Assembly (NCBI RefSeq): GCF_015594925.2
Contig: NZ_CP087590.1
Location: forward strand, 372,001-436,000
DNA length: 64,000 nucleotides
Origin: Vibrio sp. VB16
Lineage (GTDB): Bacteria; Pseudomonadota; Gammaproteobacteria; Enterobacterales; Vibrionaceae
Direction of reading: 5' to 3'
Both the position numbers and the translations under genes were made by a program. The notes under the pieces were generated by a model that saw only the letters and a program-made list of their open reading frames with translations, made no database searches and was not told the DNA's origin. Positions 46,570 to 55,191 of this stretch are shown piece after piece; position 1 is the first letter of the stretch; each line of letters begins with the position of its first letter.

Positions 46570-47301
46570 TTAGCCAAGATCACCGAAGCGGACCTGTAAT
46601 GCGGTAATTGCCGTTAGTGCAGCCGTTTCTGTTCTTAATACTCGCGGGCCTAACAGCGTTTCTTCAAATTTATATGATTCCGTCATGGCGATCTCTTCTG
46701 CAGATAGGCCGCCTTCAGGACCAATAAGTAATCTAACTTTTTTAATGGGTTCAGGTAGTGTGTTGATAGAGTATTTTGCCCTAGGATGAAGGTTTAATTT
46801 AAGCGCATTGTCTTCTTCTCCACACCACTCTTCTAATTGCATGATAGGTCTAATTGTGGGAATACAATTTCTTCCGCTCTGTTCACATGCTGCGATTGCT
46901 ATTTTTTGCCACTGATAAAGTTTTTTTTCAAACCTTTTGGTATCCAATTTTACACCGCATCTTTCGGAAATTAGCGGAGTGATTGTATTAACGCCGAGCT
47001 CGACAGATTTCTGGATTGTAAATTCCATCTTGTCGCCACGGGAGACAACCTGACCTAGGTGAATATCTAACGGTGACTCAATACTACATTCCACTCTTGC
47101 CAGGGCTTCTACAAGAACCGACTTTTTCGTGACTTCTGTAATGGTTGCAGGAAACTGTGCGCCTGTACCGTCAAATAAGAGTACCTCTTGGCCTGGTTTC
47201 ATTCTTAGTACGCGGCCAACATGGCCAGCTGCATCTTCACCTAAAGAGATAATGCCAAGATTGTCTATGATTTCTGGATGGTAAATTCTAGGTACGCGCA
47301 T
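46570..47301 (-). CDS. rsmE: 16S rRNA (uracil-1498-N3)-methyltransferase
   Basis: A 243-residue SPOUT-family enzyme that methylates U1498 of 16S rRNA. The N-terminal PUA-like RNA-binding domain (MRVPRIYHPE) is followed by the knotted SAM-binding domain with LLIGPEGGLSAEEI and LGPRVLRTETAALTAI. It precedes gshB. Upstream, the usual endA gene is absent; sprT follows directly after a 118-base gap. Confidence 0.96.
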   Translation of the reverse strand: MRVPRIYHPEIIDNLGIISLGEDAAGHVGRVLRMKPGQEVLLFDGTGAQFPATITEVTKKSVLVEALARVECSIESPLDIHLGQVVSRGDKMEFTIQKSVELGVNTITPLISERCGVKLDTKRFEKKLYQWQKIAIAACEQSGRNCIPTIRPIMQLEEWCGEEDNALKLNLHPRAKYSINTLPEPIKKVRLLIGPEGGLSAEEIAMTESYKFEETLLGPRVLRTETAALTAITALQVRFGDLG

Positions 47302-47419
47302 TGCTGGTGGTCCTGAGGTTTATTTTCTGTTGATAACATGGATGCATTTTGCTGAAAAAACAAGGGTATTACGTTAGGTTGTTTATCCTAAGTTATTCCA
47401 GTTTGCTCTAATAACCTGA

Positions 47420-47920
47420 CTAGGTTAATTGAATGCCTGTGTAAACGAGTTTTTGTTTGCACTCTCTGCAGCTGTATTGTGCGTTGCCATTTTGTGCCTT
47501 GTTATGGCGACGAATAGTGAGTGGGTAACAGTTGCATTGACATTGATATTCAAATGTCTTTCCTTGAACCGAGGTGATTTCAAAGTTGTGTGTGGTTTTT
47601 GCACGCAATAGAAATACACGTTCCATCATCATCTTCCACTCTTTCCCATGAGGCTTCACACGGCCAAATCGCTGGAAAGTGATTAAATGTGCTAATTCGT
47701 GTGGGATGACTTCTTGCAAGAACGGCTCTCTATTTTCACTAAAAAGAATCGGATTAAGACGAATTTCCCAGCCTTGTAGATAAGCCTTTCCGGCGGCCTT
47801 TCCTCTAAGTTTAAAGTTGATATCAGGGATCGGAAATGATTGGCCAAAATATTGATTCGCAGTGGCAACATGATGACACAATGCTTTTTTTGCTTGATAA
47901 GTAAGCTCTATATTGCCCAA
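47420..47920 (-). CDS. sprT: SprT family zinc metalloprotease
   Basis: A 166-residue protein with the metalloprotease motif IPHELAHLITFQRFG near residue 72 and a C-terminal zinc ribbon whose Cys pairs are YQCQC and SCREC. SprT-like proteins relate to Spartan proteases that act on DNA-protein crosslinks; the bacterial role is not settled. ATG 47920 starts MGNIELTYQAK. In many relatives endA lies between this gene and rsmE. Confidence 0.92.
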   Translation of the reverse strand: MGNIELTYQAKKALCHHVATANQYFGQSFPIPDINFKLRGKAAGKAYLQGWEIRLNPILFSENREPFLQEVIPHELAHLITFQRFGRVKPHGKEWKMMMERVFLLRAKTTHNFEITSVQGKTFEYQCQCNCYPLTIRRHNKAQNGNAQYSCRECKQKLVYTGIQLT

Positions 47921-47939
47921 AGAAAACTCCTAAAAAAAA

Positions 47940-47961
47940 CGCCTCAGTATTATCTGAGGCG
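47940..47961 (-). terminator. Terminator after the DUF2189 gene
   Basis: CGCCTCAG (47940-47947) and CTGAGGCG (47954-47961) form a perfect stem. On the minus strand it is followed by a run of T (plus-strand A-run 47932-47939). Confidence 0.9.
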
Positions 47962-47979
47962 CTGATTATAAGGTGAATT

Positions 47980-48774
47980 CTATTTTCTTACTATGGTTTC
48001 GCGATAAGCATGCCATGTACCATACCCAAGTATTGGAATGACCGCTAGCATTCCGACGCCGTAGGTCGCAAAGCCAATTAGGGTACCAATACAGATCATT
48101 ATCGCCCAGACAATCATTGCCGATAGGTTTTCTTTTACAGCATTGAAACTTGTAAACACGGCAGTCATCATGTCTACACGCCTTTCCATCATTAACGGGA
48201 TAGAGAAAGCAGAAATACTGAAAATCAACCCAGCAACCACTAACCCGATAACGGCGTTAGTAAGAAGAAAAGGAATGAAGTCAGCTAACGGTGCGCTTTC
48301 AACTTGTGGGTAAAAAACATGCACAAGAGCGGCAATTCTCATCCAAAAAATTAGAGTAACAGTGAGCAATACCGCGAATGCCCATTGAGAAGTAGAGTTT
48401 CTATTGATCGCTTTTATAGATTTAAGAAGATTAGCTTGATGACCTTTCTCGCGCTGCCAACTCGCGTCATACAGTCCAAGCGCTAAAAATGGACCTATTA
48501 GCATAAATACGATAAGACTAGGTAACACAATAAGGTGTGATCCTTGCCACTGAGTTAATTGAACTACCGCGATCGCGGCGGCCATAAAGCAAAGCCCATA
48601 AAAAAAACTGATGGTTGGTAGTAGGAAAAAATCCTTAATACCCAATCTCACCCAACGAAAGGGCGCGGAAGCATCGATCTTATTGCAAGCAATCGTTCGT
48701 GCGTAGTCATGATCAGGAACATGATGTTGTTTAGATTCTTTTTTATGTAGTTTATCTGGCACAATTGTAGCCAT
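47980..48774 (-). CDS. DUF2189 family membrane protein
   Basis: A 264-residue inner-membrane protein with about six hydrophobic segments. The DUF2189-type features are a short cytoplasmic N-terminus, then APFRWVRLGIKDFFLLPTISFFYGL and GLYDASWQREKG. Function is unknown. ATG 48774 has a very strong GGGAGG ribosome binding site. It lies between sprT and metK and has its own terminator, and it is not part of the E. coli version of this gene order. A 13-bp-arm hairpin (48821-48860) sits upstream in its likely leader. Confidence 0.85.
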   Translation of the reverse strand: MATIVPDKLHKKESKQHHVPDHDYARTIACNKIDASAPFRWVRLGIKDFFLLPTISFFYGLCFMAAAIAVVQLTQWQGSHLIVLPSLIVFMLIGPFLALGLYDASWQREKGHQANLLKSIKAINRNSTSQWAFAVLLTVTLIFWMRIAALVHVFYPQVESAPLADFIPFLLTNAVIGLVVAGLIFSISAFSIPLMMERRVDMMTAVFTSFNAVKENLSAMIVWAIMICIGTLIGFATYGVGMLAVIPILGYGTWHAYRETIVRK

Positions 48775-48820
48775 GTGGCCTCCCTAGAAGAGATTAACAA
48801 CTTGATGACCAATTCCAACA

Positions 48821-48860
48821 AATAGAGGTTCATTAAATCTAACGACGATGAACCTCTATT
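48821..48860. repeat. Perfect 13-bp inverted repeat upstream of the DUF2189 gene
   Basis: AATAGAGGTTCAT (48821-48833) and ATGAACCTCTATT (48848-48860) are perfectly complementary around a 14-base loop. It lies 47 bases upstream of the DUF2189 start, with no long T-run on either side. It may be a leader hairpin or a symmetrical regulatory site. Confidence 0.6.
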
Positions 48861-49009
48861 TACAAAAATTGAAGGGATGAAAACGTAATAACAAAAGTGC
48901 ATTCGATAATGAGATTGCAACTCAGTATTATTTTCATCTAGGTTAAGTCTAGTCCAATTTTGGGGAGAGGAAAGTGAAGCGTTAAACGAATGAATTTTAG
49001 GGAAAAAAT

Positions 49010-49040
49010 AACGAAGCCCTCTATAATTGAGGGCTTCGTG
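49010..49040 (-). terminator. metK terminator
   Basis: ACGAAGCCCTC pairs with GAGGGCTTCGT across a seven-base loop. On the minus strand, ATTTTTTCC follows. Confidence 0.9.
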
Positions 49041-49074
49041 TTATATTTTAAGCGTTTTTTTAACAGAATAAACG

Positions 49075-50232
49075 TTAATACTTTAGCCCAGCAAAATCGC
49101 GTAGAACGTCGACTTTATCTGTCGCTTCCCAAGGGAATTCTTCACGGCCAAAGTGGCCGTAAGCTGCCGTTTTCTTATAGATTGGTTGAAGAAGGTCGAG
49201 CATTTCTTGTAGGCCATATGGACGAAGATCGAAGAACTGACGAATGGCTTTGATGATGACGTCGTGGGACACTTTTTCGGTTCCGAATGTCTCGACCATA
49301 ATCGATGTTGGATCAGCAATACCAATGGCATAAGAAAGTTGAATCTCACAGCGATCTGCAAAACCAGCGGCAACAATATTTTTAGCAACATAACGAGCGG
49401 CGTAAGCTGCACTGCGATCCACCTTTGATGGATCTTTGCCAGAAAATGCTCCGCCACCGTGACGAGCTGCACCGCCATAAGTATCCACAATAATCTTACG
49501 ACCAGTAAGACCACAGTCACCCATTGGGCCGCCAATAACAAAACGACCCGTTGGATTAATAAAGAAGCTAGTCTCTTTACTTAGCCATTCAGAAGGAAGT
49601 ACTGGCTTGATAATCTCTTCCATCACTGCTTCGCGCAGATCCGGTGTAGAAATAGTATCGCTGTGTTGAGTTGAAAGAACAACGGCATCAATACCTACAA
49701 TCTTGCCTTGATCGTATTGGAAAGTGACCTGACTTTTAGCATCTGGGCGCAGCCAATCTAGCGTCCCATTTTTACGAACCTCTGCTTGTTTTTGAACAAG
49801 TAGATGAGAATAGGTAATAGGTGCAGGCATTAATACTGCGGTTTCGTTTGTTGCATAACCAAACATGATGCCTTGGTCGCCAGCACCTTGCTCTTTTGGA
49901 TCCGCTTTATCAACGCCTTGGTTGATGTCTGGAGATTGCTTACCGATGGTATTCAGTACTGCACAAGAGTCCGCATCGAAACCCATATCTGAATGAACGT
50001 AGCCAATTTCACGAACGGTCTGACGAGTGATCTCTTCAATATCTACCCATGCAGATGTGGTTACTTCACCACCAACCATGACCATGCCAGTTTTTACATA
50101 GGTTTCACAAGCAACACGTGCTTTAGGATCTTGCTCAAGGATGGCATCAAGAACAGCATCTGAAATTTGGTCTGCGATTTTATCTGGATGGCCTTCTGAA
50201 ACAGATTCAGAAGTAAATAGATGTTTAGCCAT
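49075..50232 (-). CDS. metK: S-adenosylmethionine synthetase
   Basis: A 385-residue enzyme that makes S-adenosylmethionine from methionine and ATP. Motifs include SEGHPDKIADQISDAVLD, the ATP-binding GAGDQGIMFGYA, FVIGGPMGDCGLTGRKI and the P-loop-like GGGAFSGKDPSKVDRSAAY. GGAG precedes ATG 50232. A MetJ-like operator (50325-50348) about 95 bases upstream suggests repression by MetJ with SAM as corepressor. It is divergent from tkt. Confidence 0.98.
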   Translation of the reverse strand: MAKHLFTSESVSEGHPDKIADQISDAVLDAILEQDPKARVACETYVKTGMVMVGGEVTTSAWVDIEEITRQTVREIGYVHSDMGFDADSCAVLNTIGKQSPDINQGVDKADPKEQGAGDQGIMFGYATNETAVLMPAPITYSHLLVQKQAEVRKNGTLDWLRPDAKSQVTFQYDQGKIVGIDAVVLSTQHSDTISTPDLREAVMEEIIKPVLPSEWLSKETSFFINPTGRFVIGGPMGDCGLTGRKIIVDTYGGAARHGGGAFSGKDPSKVDRSAAYAARYVAKNIVAAGFADRCEIQLSYAIGIADPTSIMVETFGTEKVSHDVIIKAIRQFFDLRPYGLQEMLDLLQPIYKKTAAYGHFGREEFPWEATDKVDVLRDFAGLKY

Positions 50233-50596
50233 AGTAGACAGCTCCGTATTAAAACGTTAAAAAAGATGCCATGTAGCACCTCTAAAAAATAAGAAAATGA
50301 ATTGTGCAAAAAATACGCTTGAGTAGGCGTTTTTACATCTAGACGTCTATTTTAGTATTTGAAGCTAGAAATACAAGTTTTTTTTGAACTGGATCATAGA
50401 GTACGTGAATACAAATTTAAGTAGATGAGATGACTTTCATCAAAAAGTGTTAGATATTCGCTAATAATTGGCGAGGAAATCGATTGCAGTCCTAATTTCG
50501 CTCTGAGAGAATATAGCGCCGCTATTAATTAACTGTGTTTAGGTTAACTAGCGTTCACCTTAATCAATGAATTCGTGTATCTACTCAGGAGCAGAC
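50233..50596. other. metK-tkt divergent regulatory region
   Basis: A 364-base gap carrying the metK leader and MetJ-like boxes (50325-50348) on one side and the AT-rich tkt promoter region on the other. No riboswitch-like multi-helix structure for SAM was recognised, and no small gene. Confidence 0.55.
50325..50348 (-). promoter_or_regulatory. MetJ-like tandem met boxes
   Basis: Read on the minus strand, three consecutive 8-mers are AGACGTCT, AGATGTAA and AAACGCCT. The first equals the MetJ consensus AGACGTCT; the others match at five and six positions. MetJ binds tandem 8-bp boxes and represses methionine/SAM genes, including metK, in gammaproteobacteria. Confidence 0.7.
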
Positions 50597-52606
50597 ATGC
50601 CTTCTCAACTACCTTCTCAGCAAGAGCTAGCAAATGCAATCCGTGCCCTTAGCATGGACGGTGTTCAAAAAGCCAACTCAGGTCACCCTGGCGCACCTAT
50701 GGGTATGGCTGATATCGCCGAAGTACTTTGGCGTGGTCACCTAAACCATAACCCACAAAACCCAGAGTGGGCTGACCGAGATCGTTTTATATTGTCTAAC
50801 GGCCACGGCTCTATGCTGATTTACTCTCTGCTTCACCTTTCAGGTTACGAGCTTTCTATTGACGACTTGAAAAACTTCCGTCAGCTACACTCGAAAACAC
50901 CAGGTCACCCAGAATATGGCTATGCACCAGGCATTGAAACCACGACGGGTCCTCTTGGTCAGGGTATCACTAACGCCGTGGGTATGGCATTAGCTGAAAA
51001 AGCATTGGCCGCTCAGTTTAACCAAGAAGGTCACGACGTTGTTGACCACAACACTTATGTGTTTATGGGCGATGGCTGTTTGATGGAAGGTATCTCTCAC
51101 GAGGCGTGTTCTCTTGCGGGTACTTTAGGCCTTGGTAAGCTTGTTGCATTTTGGGATGACAATGGCATCTCAATCGATGGCGAAGTAGACGGTTGGTTTA
51201 CAGACGACACACCGAAACGTTTTGAAGCGTACGGCTGGCATGTTATCCCTGCGGTAGATGGTCACGATGCAGCGGCTATCAATGCAGCGATTGAAGCGGC
51301 GAAAGCAGAAACGGGTAAACCTACTCTTATCTGTACTAAAACAGTGATCGGTTTTGGTTCTCCTAACAAATCAGGTACTCACGACTGTCACGGCGCACCA
51401 CTAGGCGCAGACGAAATTGTTGCAACACGTAAAGCGTTAGGCTGGGAGCACGGTCCTTTTGAAATTCCATCGGAAATCTATGCGCAATGGTCTGCAAAAG
51501 AAGCAGGCGCAGCTAAGGAAGCAACGTGGAACGAGAAATTTGCAGCTTATGAAGCAGCATATCCAGAGCTTGCAGCAGAATTCAAACGCCGCGTAAACGG
51601 TGAGCTACCAGCAGAATGGGAAGCAAAAACGTCTCAAATCATTGCAGACCTTCAAGCTAACCCAGCGAATATCGCTTCACGCAAAGCGTCTCAAAATGCA
51701 TTAGAAGCGTTTGGTGCGATGCTACCTGAATTTATGGGTGGCTCGGCTGACCTTGCGCCTTCAAACCTCACCATGTGGTCTGGCTCTAAGTCAATCACAC
51801 CGGAAGATGCATCGGGTAACTACATCCATTACGGTGTGCGTGAATTCGGTATGACGGCTATCATGAATGGCTTAGCCCTTCACGGTGGTTTTGTTCCTTA
51901 CGGCGCGACCTTCCTGATGTTTATGGAATACGCACGTAATGCCTTACGCATGGCTGCACTGATGAAAGTGCAGAATATCCAGGTTTATACGCATGACTCC
52001 ATTGGTTTGGGTGAAGATGGGCCAACGCACCAACCGGTTGAGCAGGTTTCTTCTCTACGTTTGACACCAAACATGAGCACATGGCGCCCTTGTGACCAAG
52101 TTGAATCCGCCGTGGCTTGGAAATTCGCTATTGAGCGTAAAGACGGCCCAACATCGCTTATCTTCTCTCGCCAAAACCTAGCACAGCAAGAGCGCGACGC
52201 GTCTCAAGTTGCTGACATTGCTAAGGGTGGCTACATATTGAAGGATTGTGATGGTAAGCCTGAGCTTATCCTTATTGCCACTGGCTCAGAAATTGAGCTT
52301 GTCGTTGCAGCCGCCGCGCAACTGACAGCCGAAGGCAAAAAGGTACGCGTTGTCTCTATGCCTGCAACGGATGTATTTGATAAGCAAGACGCCGCTTACC
52401 GTGAAGCCGTTCTACCTGCTGACGTAAGAGCCCGTGTTGCTGTTGAAGCGGGTATTGCTGATTTCTGGTACAAGTACGTTGGTTTTGACGGTCGTATTAT
52501 CGGAATGACCACCTTTGGTGAGTCGGCTCCAGCGGGTGAACTCTTCAAGATGTTCGGCTTTACTGTCGAGAACGTGGTTAAAGCCGCGAATGAAGTGCTC
52601 GCGTAA
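50597..52606 (+). CDS. tkt: Transketolase
   Basis: A 669-residue thiamine-diphosphate enzyme that moves two-carbon units between sugar phosphates in the pentose phosphate pathway. It has ANSGHPGAPMGMADIA, the TPP motif GDGCLMEGISHEA ending in WDDNGISIDG, and the pyrimidine-domain GVREFGMTAIMNG. ATG 50597 follows GGAG (50588-50591); the upstream frame to 50567 is unlikely. A good terminator separates it from epd, but tkt-epd-pgk-fba all run in the same direction as a sugar phosphate gene block. Confidence 0.97.
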   Translation: MPSQLPSQQELANAIRALSMDGVQKANSGHPGAPMGMADIAEVLWRGHLNHNPQNPEWADRDRFILSNGHGSMLIYSLLHLSGYELSIDDLKNFRQLHSKTPGHPEYGYAPGIETTTGPLGQGITNAVGMALAEKALAAQFNQEGHDVVDHNTYVFMGDGCLMEGISHEACSLAGTLGLGKLVAFWDDNGISIDGEVDGWFTDDTPKRFEAYGWHVIPAVDGHDAAAINAAIEAAKAETGKPTLICTKTVIGFGSPNKSGTHDCHGAPLGADEIVATRKALGWEHGPFEIPSEIYAQWSAKEAGAAKEATWNEKFAAYEAAYPELAAEFKRRVNGELPAEWEAKTSQIIADLQANPANIASRKASQNALEAFGAMLPEFMGGSADLAPSNLTMWSGSKSITPEDASGNYIHYGVREFGMTAIMNGLALHGGFVPYGATFLMFMEYARNALRMAALMKVQNIQVYTHDSIGLGEDGPTHQPVEQVSSLRLTPNMSTWRPCDQVESAVAWKFAIERKDGPTSLIFSRQNLAQQERDASQVADIAKGGYILKDCDGKPELILIATGSEIELVVAAAAQLTAEGKKVRVVSMPATDVFDKQDAAYREAVLPADVRARVAVEAGIADFWYKYVGFDGRIIGMTTFGESAPAGELFKMFGFTVENVVKAANEVLA

Positions 52607-52629
52607 CCGTACGAGCCATCGCGAAATAA

Positions 52630-52655
52630 AACCGAGCAGATTGCTCGGTTTTTTT
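52630..52655 (+). terminator. tkt terminator
   Basis: AACCGAGCA (52630-52638) and TGCTCGGTT (52642-52650) form a perfect stem with a tight loop, followed by a T-run to 52655. Confidence 0.92.
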
Positions 52656-52722
52656 CTGCATGCGATTTATCTCTATATCCAGTATTATCCTTGTTCAAAC
52701 AAAAAGGATGAGATTTCAGTCG

Positions 52723-53751
52723 ATGCTAAGAATAGCAATTAATGGCTTCGGCCGGATAGGTCGTAATGTGCTGCGTGCGCTTTATGAAAGTGGTAAAAAT
52801 AACCAGATTCAAGTTGTTGCCGTAAATGAGTTGGCACAACCGGATGCGATGGCGCATCTTCTTCAATACGACACTAGCCATGGACGTTTTGGTAAAAAAG
52901 TATCTAACGACCAAGAACACCTTTTTATCCATCATCAGAATGGTGAGTTCGATTCGGTTAGAATTCTTCATTTAGCGGATATTGAGCTACTGCCGTGGAG
53001 AGATCTGCAAGTTGATGTTGTTTTAGACTGCACGGGTGTATATGGAAATAGAGACGATGGGCTTAAACATATTGCTGCGGGCTCAAAAAAGGTACTGTTT
53101 TCTCATCCAGGAGCAAACGATCTAGACAATACCATCATCTATGGTGTTAACCATAAAACACTTCTGGATAAGCATAATATTGTGTCAAATGGATCCTGTA
53201 CAACTAACTGTATCGTACCGATAATCAAGGTATTAGATGATGCATTTGGAATCGACTCTGGCACCATCACGACAATTCATTCATCGATGAATGATCAACA
53301 AGTTATTGATGCTTATCATCCGGATCTGAGAAGGTCTCGCTCTGCTAGTCAGTCAATTATTCCTGTGGATACGAAACTTCATAAAGGAATCGAAAGAATA
53401 TTTCCGAAATTTTCCAACAAATTTGAAGCAATTTCGGTGCGAGTGCCCACTGTAAATGTGACGGCAATGGATTTAAGCGTCACAATTAACACAAAAGTGA
53501 AAGTTAATGACGTAAATCAAACCATCATAGAGGCATCTCAGTGTACATTACGTCACATTGTTGACTATACTGAGAAGCCTTTAGTTTCGATCGACTTCAA
53601 TCACGATTCACACAGTGCAATCGTGGATGGTTCGCAAACTAGAGTGAGTGATGGTCGTCTAGTGAAAATGCTAGTTTGGTGTGACAACGAATGGGGTTTC
53701 GCCAATAGAATGCTAGACACAACTATTGCAATGCTGTCATGTAAAAAGTAG
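52723..53751 (+). CDS. epd: Erythrose-4-phosphate dehydrogenase
   Basis: A 342-residue GAPDH-family enzyme. Its place directly before pgk and fba, as in E. coli, and its divergent sequence point to Epd, which oxidises erythrose 4-phosphate to 4-phosphoerythronate in the pyridoxal phosphate route. It has INGFGRIGRNVLRAL, the catalytic Cys in SNGSCTTNCI and the C-terminal VWCDNEWGFANRM. I chose ATG 52723 (MLRIAINGFG) with AAAAGGATGAG upstream; in-frame ATGs at 52660 and 52708 are less likely. It could be a second GapA-like enzyme, but this is less probable. Confidence 0.9.
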   Translation: MLRIAINGFGRIGRNVLRALYESGKNNQIQVVAVNELAQPDAMAHLLQYDTSHGRFGKKVSNDQEHLFIHHQNGEFDSVRILHLADIELLPWRDLQVDVVLDCTGVYGNRDDGLKHIAAGSKKVLFSHPGANDLDNTIIYGVNHKTLLDKHNIVSNGSCTTNCIVPIIKVLDDAFGIDSGTITTIHSSMNDQQVIDAYHPDLRRSRSASQSIIPVDTKLHKGIERIFPKFSNKFEAISVRVPTVNVTAMDLSVTINTKVKVNDVNQTIIEASQCTLRHIVDYTEKPLVSIDFNHDSHSAIVDGSQTRVSDGRLVKMLVWCDNEWGFANRMLDTTIAMLSCKK

Positions 53752-53884
53752 CTTAAATAATTTATTTGCCCATTGAAATAAATGAAATCTACCCCCACAT
53801 GACATAGCAGTTAAAGAATTTCTATGCTTGGTATATGCCGAGCTAAATAAACTTTCTTAAATTTATAAATCGAGAGGACAAACA

Positions 53885-55048
53885 ATGTCTGTAATCAAGA
53901 TGACTGACCTGGATCTAGCAGGTAAACGTGTATTTATTCGTGCTGATCTAAACGTGCCAGTAAAAAACGGTAAAGTAACTTCTGATGCACGTATTCTAGC
54001 ATCACTTCCTACTATCAAGATGTGCCTAGAAGCTGGCGCCAAAGTAATGGTTACTTCACATTTAGGTCGTCCTACAGAAGGCGAATATGCTGAAGAGTTC
54101 TCTCTAGCACCTGTAGTTAACTATTTAAATGATGCACTTGATTGTGAAGTAAAACTTGCAAAAGATTACTTAAACGGTCTAGAACTAAACACGGGTGAGC
54201 TTGTTGTTCTTGAAAACGTTCGCTTTAATAAAGGCGAAAAGAAGAATGAAGAAGCGCTTTCTAAGAAGTATGCGGCGCTTTGTGATGTATTTGTAATGGA
54301 TGCGTTTGGTACTGCTCACCGAGCTCAAGCTTCAACTCACGGTGTTGGAACTAACGCACCAATTGCTTGTGCAGGCCCTCTTCTTGCTGCAGAACTTGAA
54401 GCACTAGGCAAAGCGATGGACAATCCAGCGCGTCCTCTTGTTGCTATTGTTGGTGGTTCTAAGGTTTCAACTAAACTAACCGTTCTTAAGTCACTCTCTA
54501 AAATTGCCGACCAGCTTGTTGTTGGTGGTGGTATTGCGAATACATTTATCGCAGCTGAAGGTCACAATGTAGGTAAGTCTTTATACGAGGCAGACCTAGT
54601 TGAAACCGCTAAGATATTGATGAAAGAATGTGCAATCCCTGTAGCAACTGATGTTGCTTGTGCAAAAGCATTTGATGAAAATGCGGAAGCGGTAATCAAG
54701 CATGTTTCTGAGGTTCAAGATGACGACATGATTTTTGACCTTGGCCCAGAATCTACTGCGGTTCTTGCTGAAATTATCAGCAACGCTAAAACCATTCTTT
54801 GGAATGGCCCTGTTGGTGTATTTGAATTCAAAAACTTTGAAGCAGGCACCGCTGGCATCTCTAAAGCCATTGCTGATTCAGAAGGTTTCTCTGTCGCTGG
54901 TGGTGGTGATACTCTTGCGGCTATCGACAAATTCGGTATTAAAGCAGATGTTTCTTACATCTCAACAGGTGGCGGTGCATTCCTTGAGTTTGTTGAAGGC
55001 AAAGTACTTCCTGCTGTAGCAATGCTAGAAGAACGTGCTAAAGCATAA
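53885..55048 (+). CDS. pgk: Phosphoglycerate kinase
   Basis: A 387-residue glycolytic enzyme transferring phosphate between 1,3-bisphosphoglycerate and ADP. It shows KRVFIRADLNVPVK, SHLGRPTEGEY, DAFGTAHRAQAST, the ATP-site VGGSKVSTKL and the C-terminal SVAGGGDTLAAI and STGGGAFLEF. The GAGAGG ribosome binding site is close to ATG 53885. It is followed by fba after 143 bases with a weak hairpin (about 55056-55080), so the two may be partly co-transcribed. Confidence 0.98.
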   Translation: MSVIKMTDLDLAGKRVFIRADLNVPVKNGKVTSDARILASLPTIKMCLEAGAKVMVTSHLGRPTEGEYAEEFSLAPVVNYLNDALDCEVKLAKDYLNGLELNTGELVVLENVRFNKGEKKNEEALSKKYAALCDVFVMDAFGTAHRAQASTHGVGTNAPIACAGPLLAAELEALGKAMDNPARPLVAIVGGSKVSTKLTVLKSLSKIADQLVVGGGIANTFIAAEGHNVGKSLYEADLVETAKILMKECAIPVATDVACAKAFDENAEAVIKHVSEVQDDDMIFDLGPESTAVLAEIISNAKTILWNGPVGVFEFKNFEAGTAGISKAIADSEGFSVAGGGDTLAAIDKFGIKADVSYISTGGGAFLEFVEGKVLPAVAMLEERAKA

Positions 55049-55191
55049 TGATTTATGGAGGCGGGAATATACTCTCGCCTTTGTGTTTGCTGATGCTGGC
55101 TATTTATTGTTAGAATGCCTGCGCGTTATGAGCAAACGATTGCAAATTTTTAAGAATTTAATTTAAAACGACAGAAAATAGGACTCATTCC

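Noticed and set aside
50233..50340. Possible SAM riboswitch upstream of metK
   Set aside because: No multi-helix SAM aptamer pattern is visible, and tandem MetJ boxes explain regulation.
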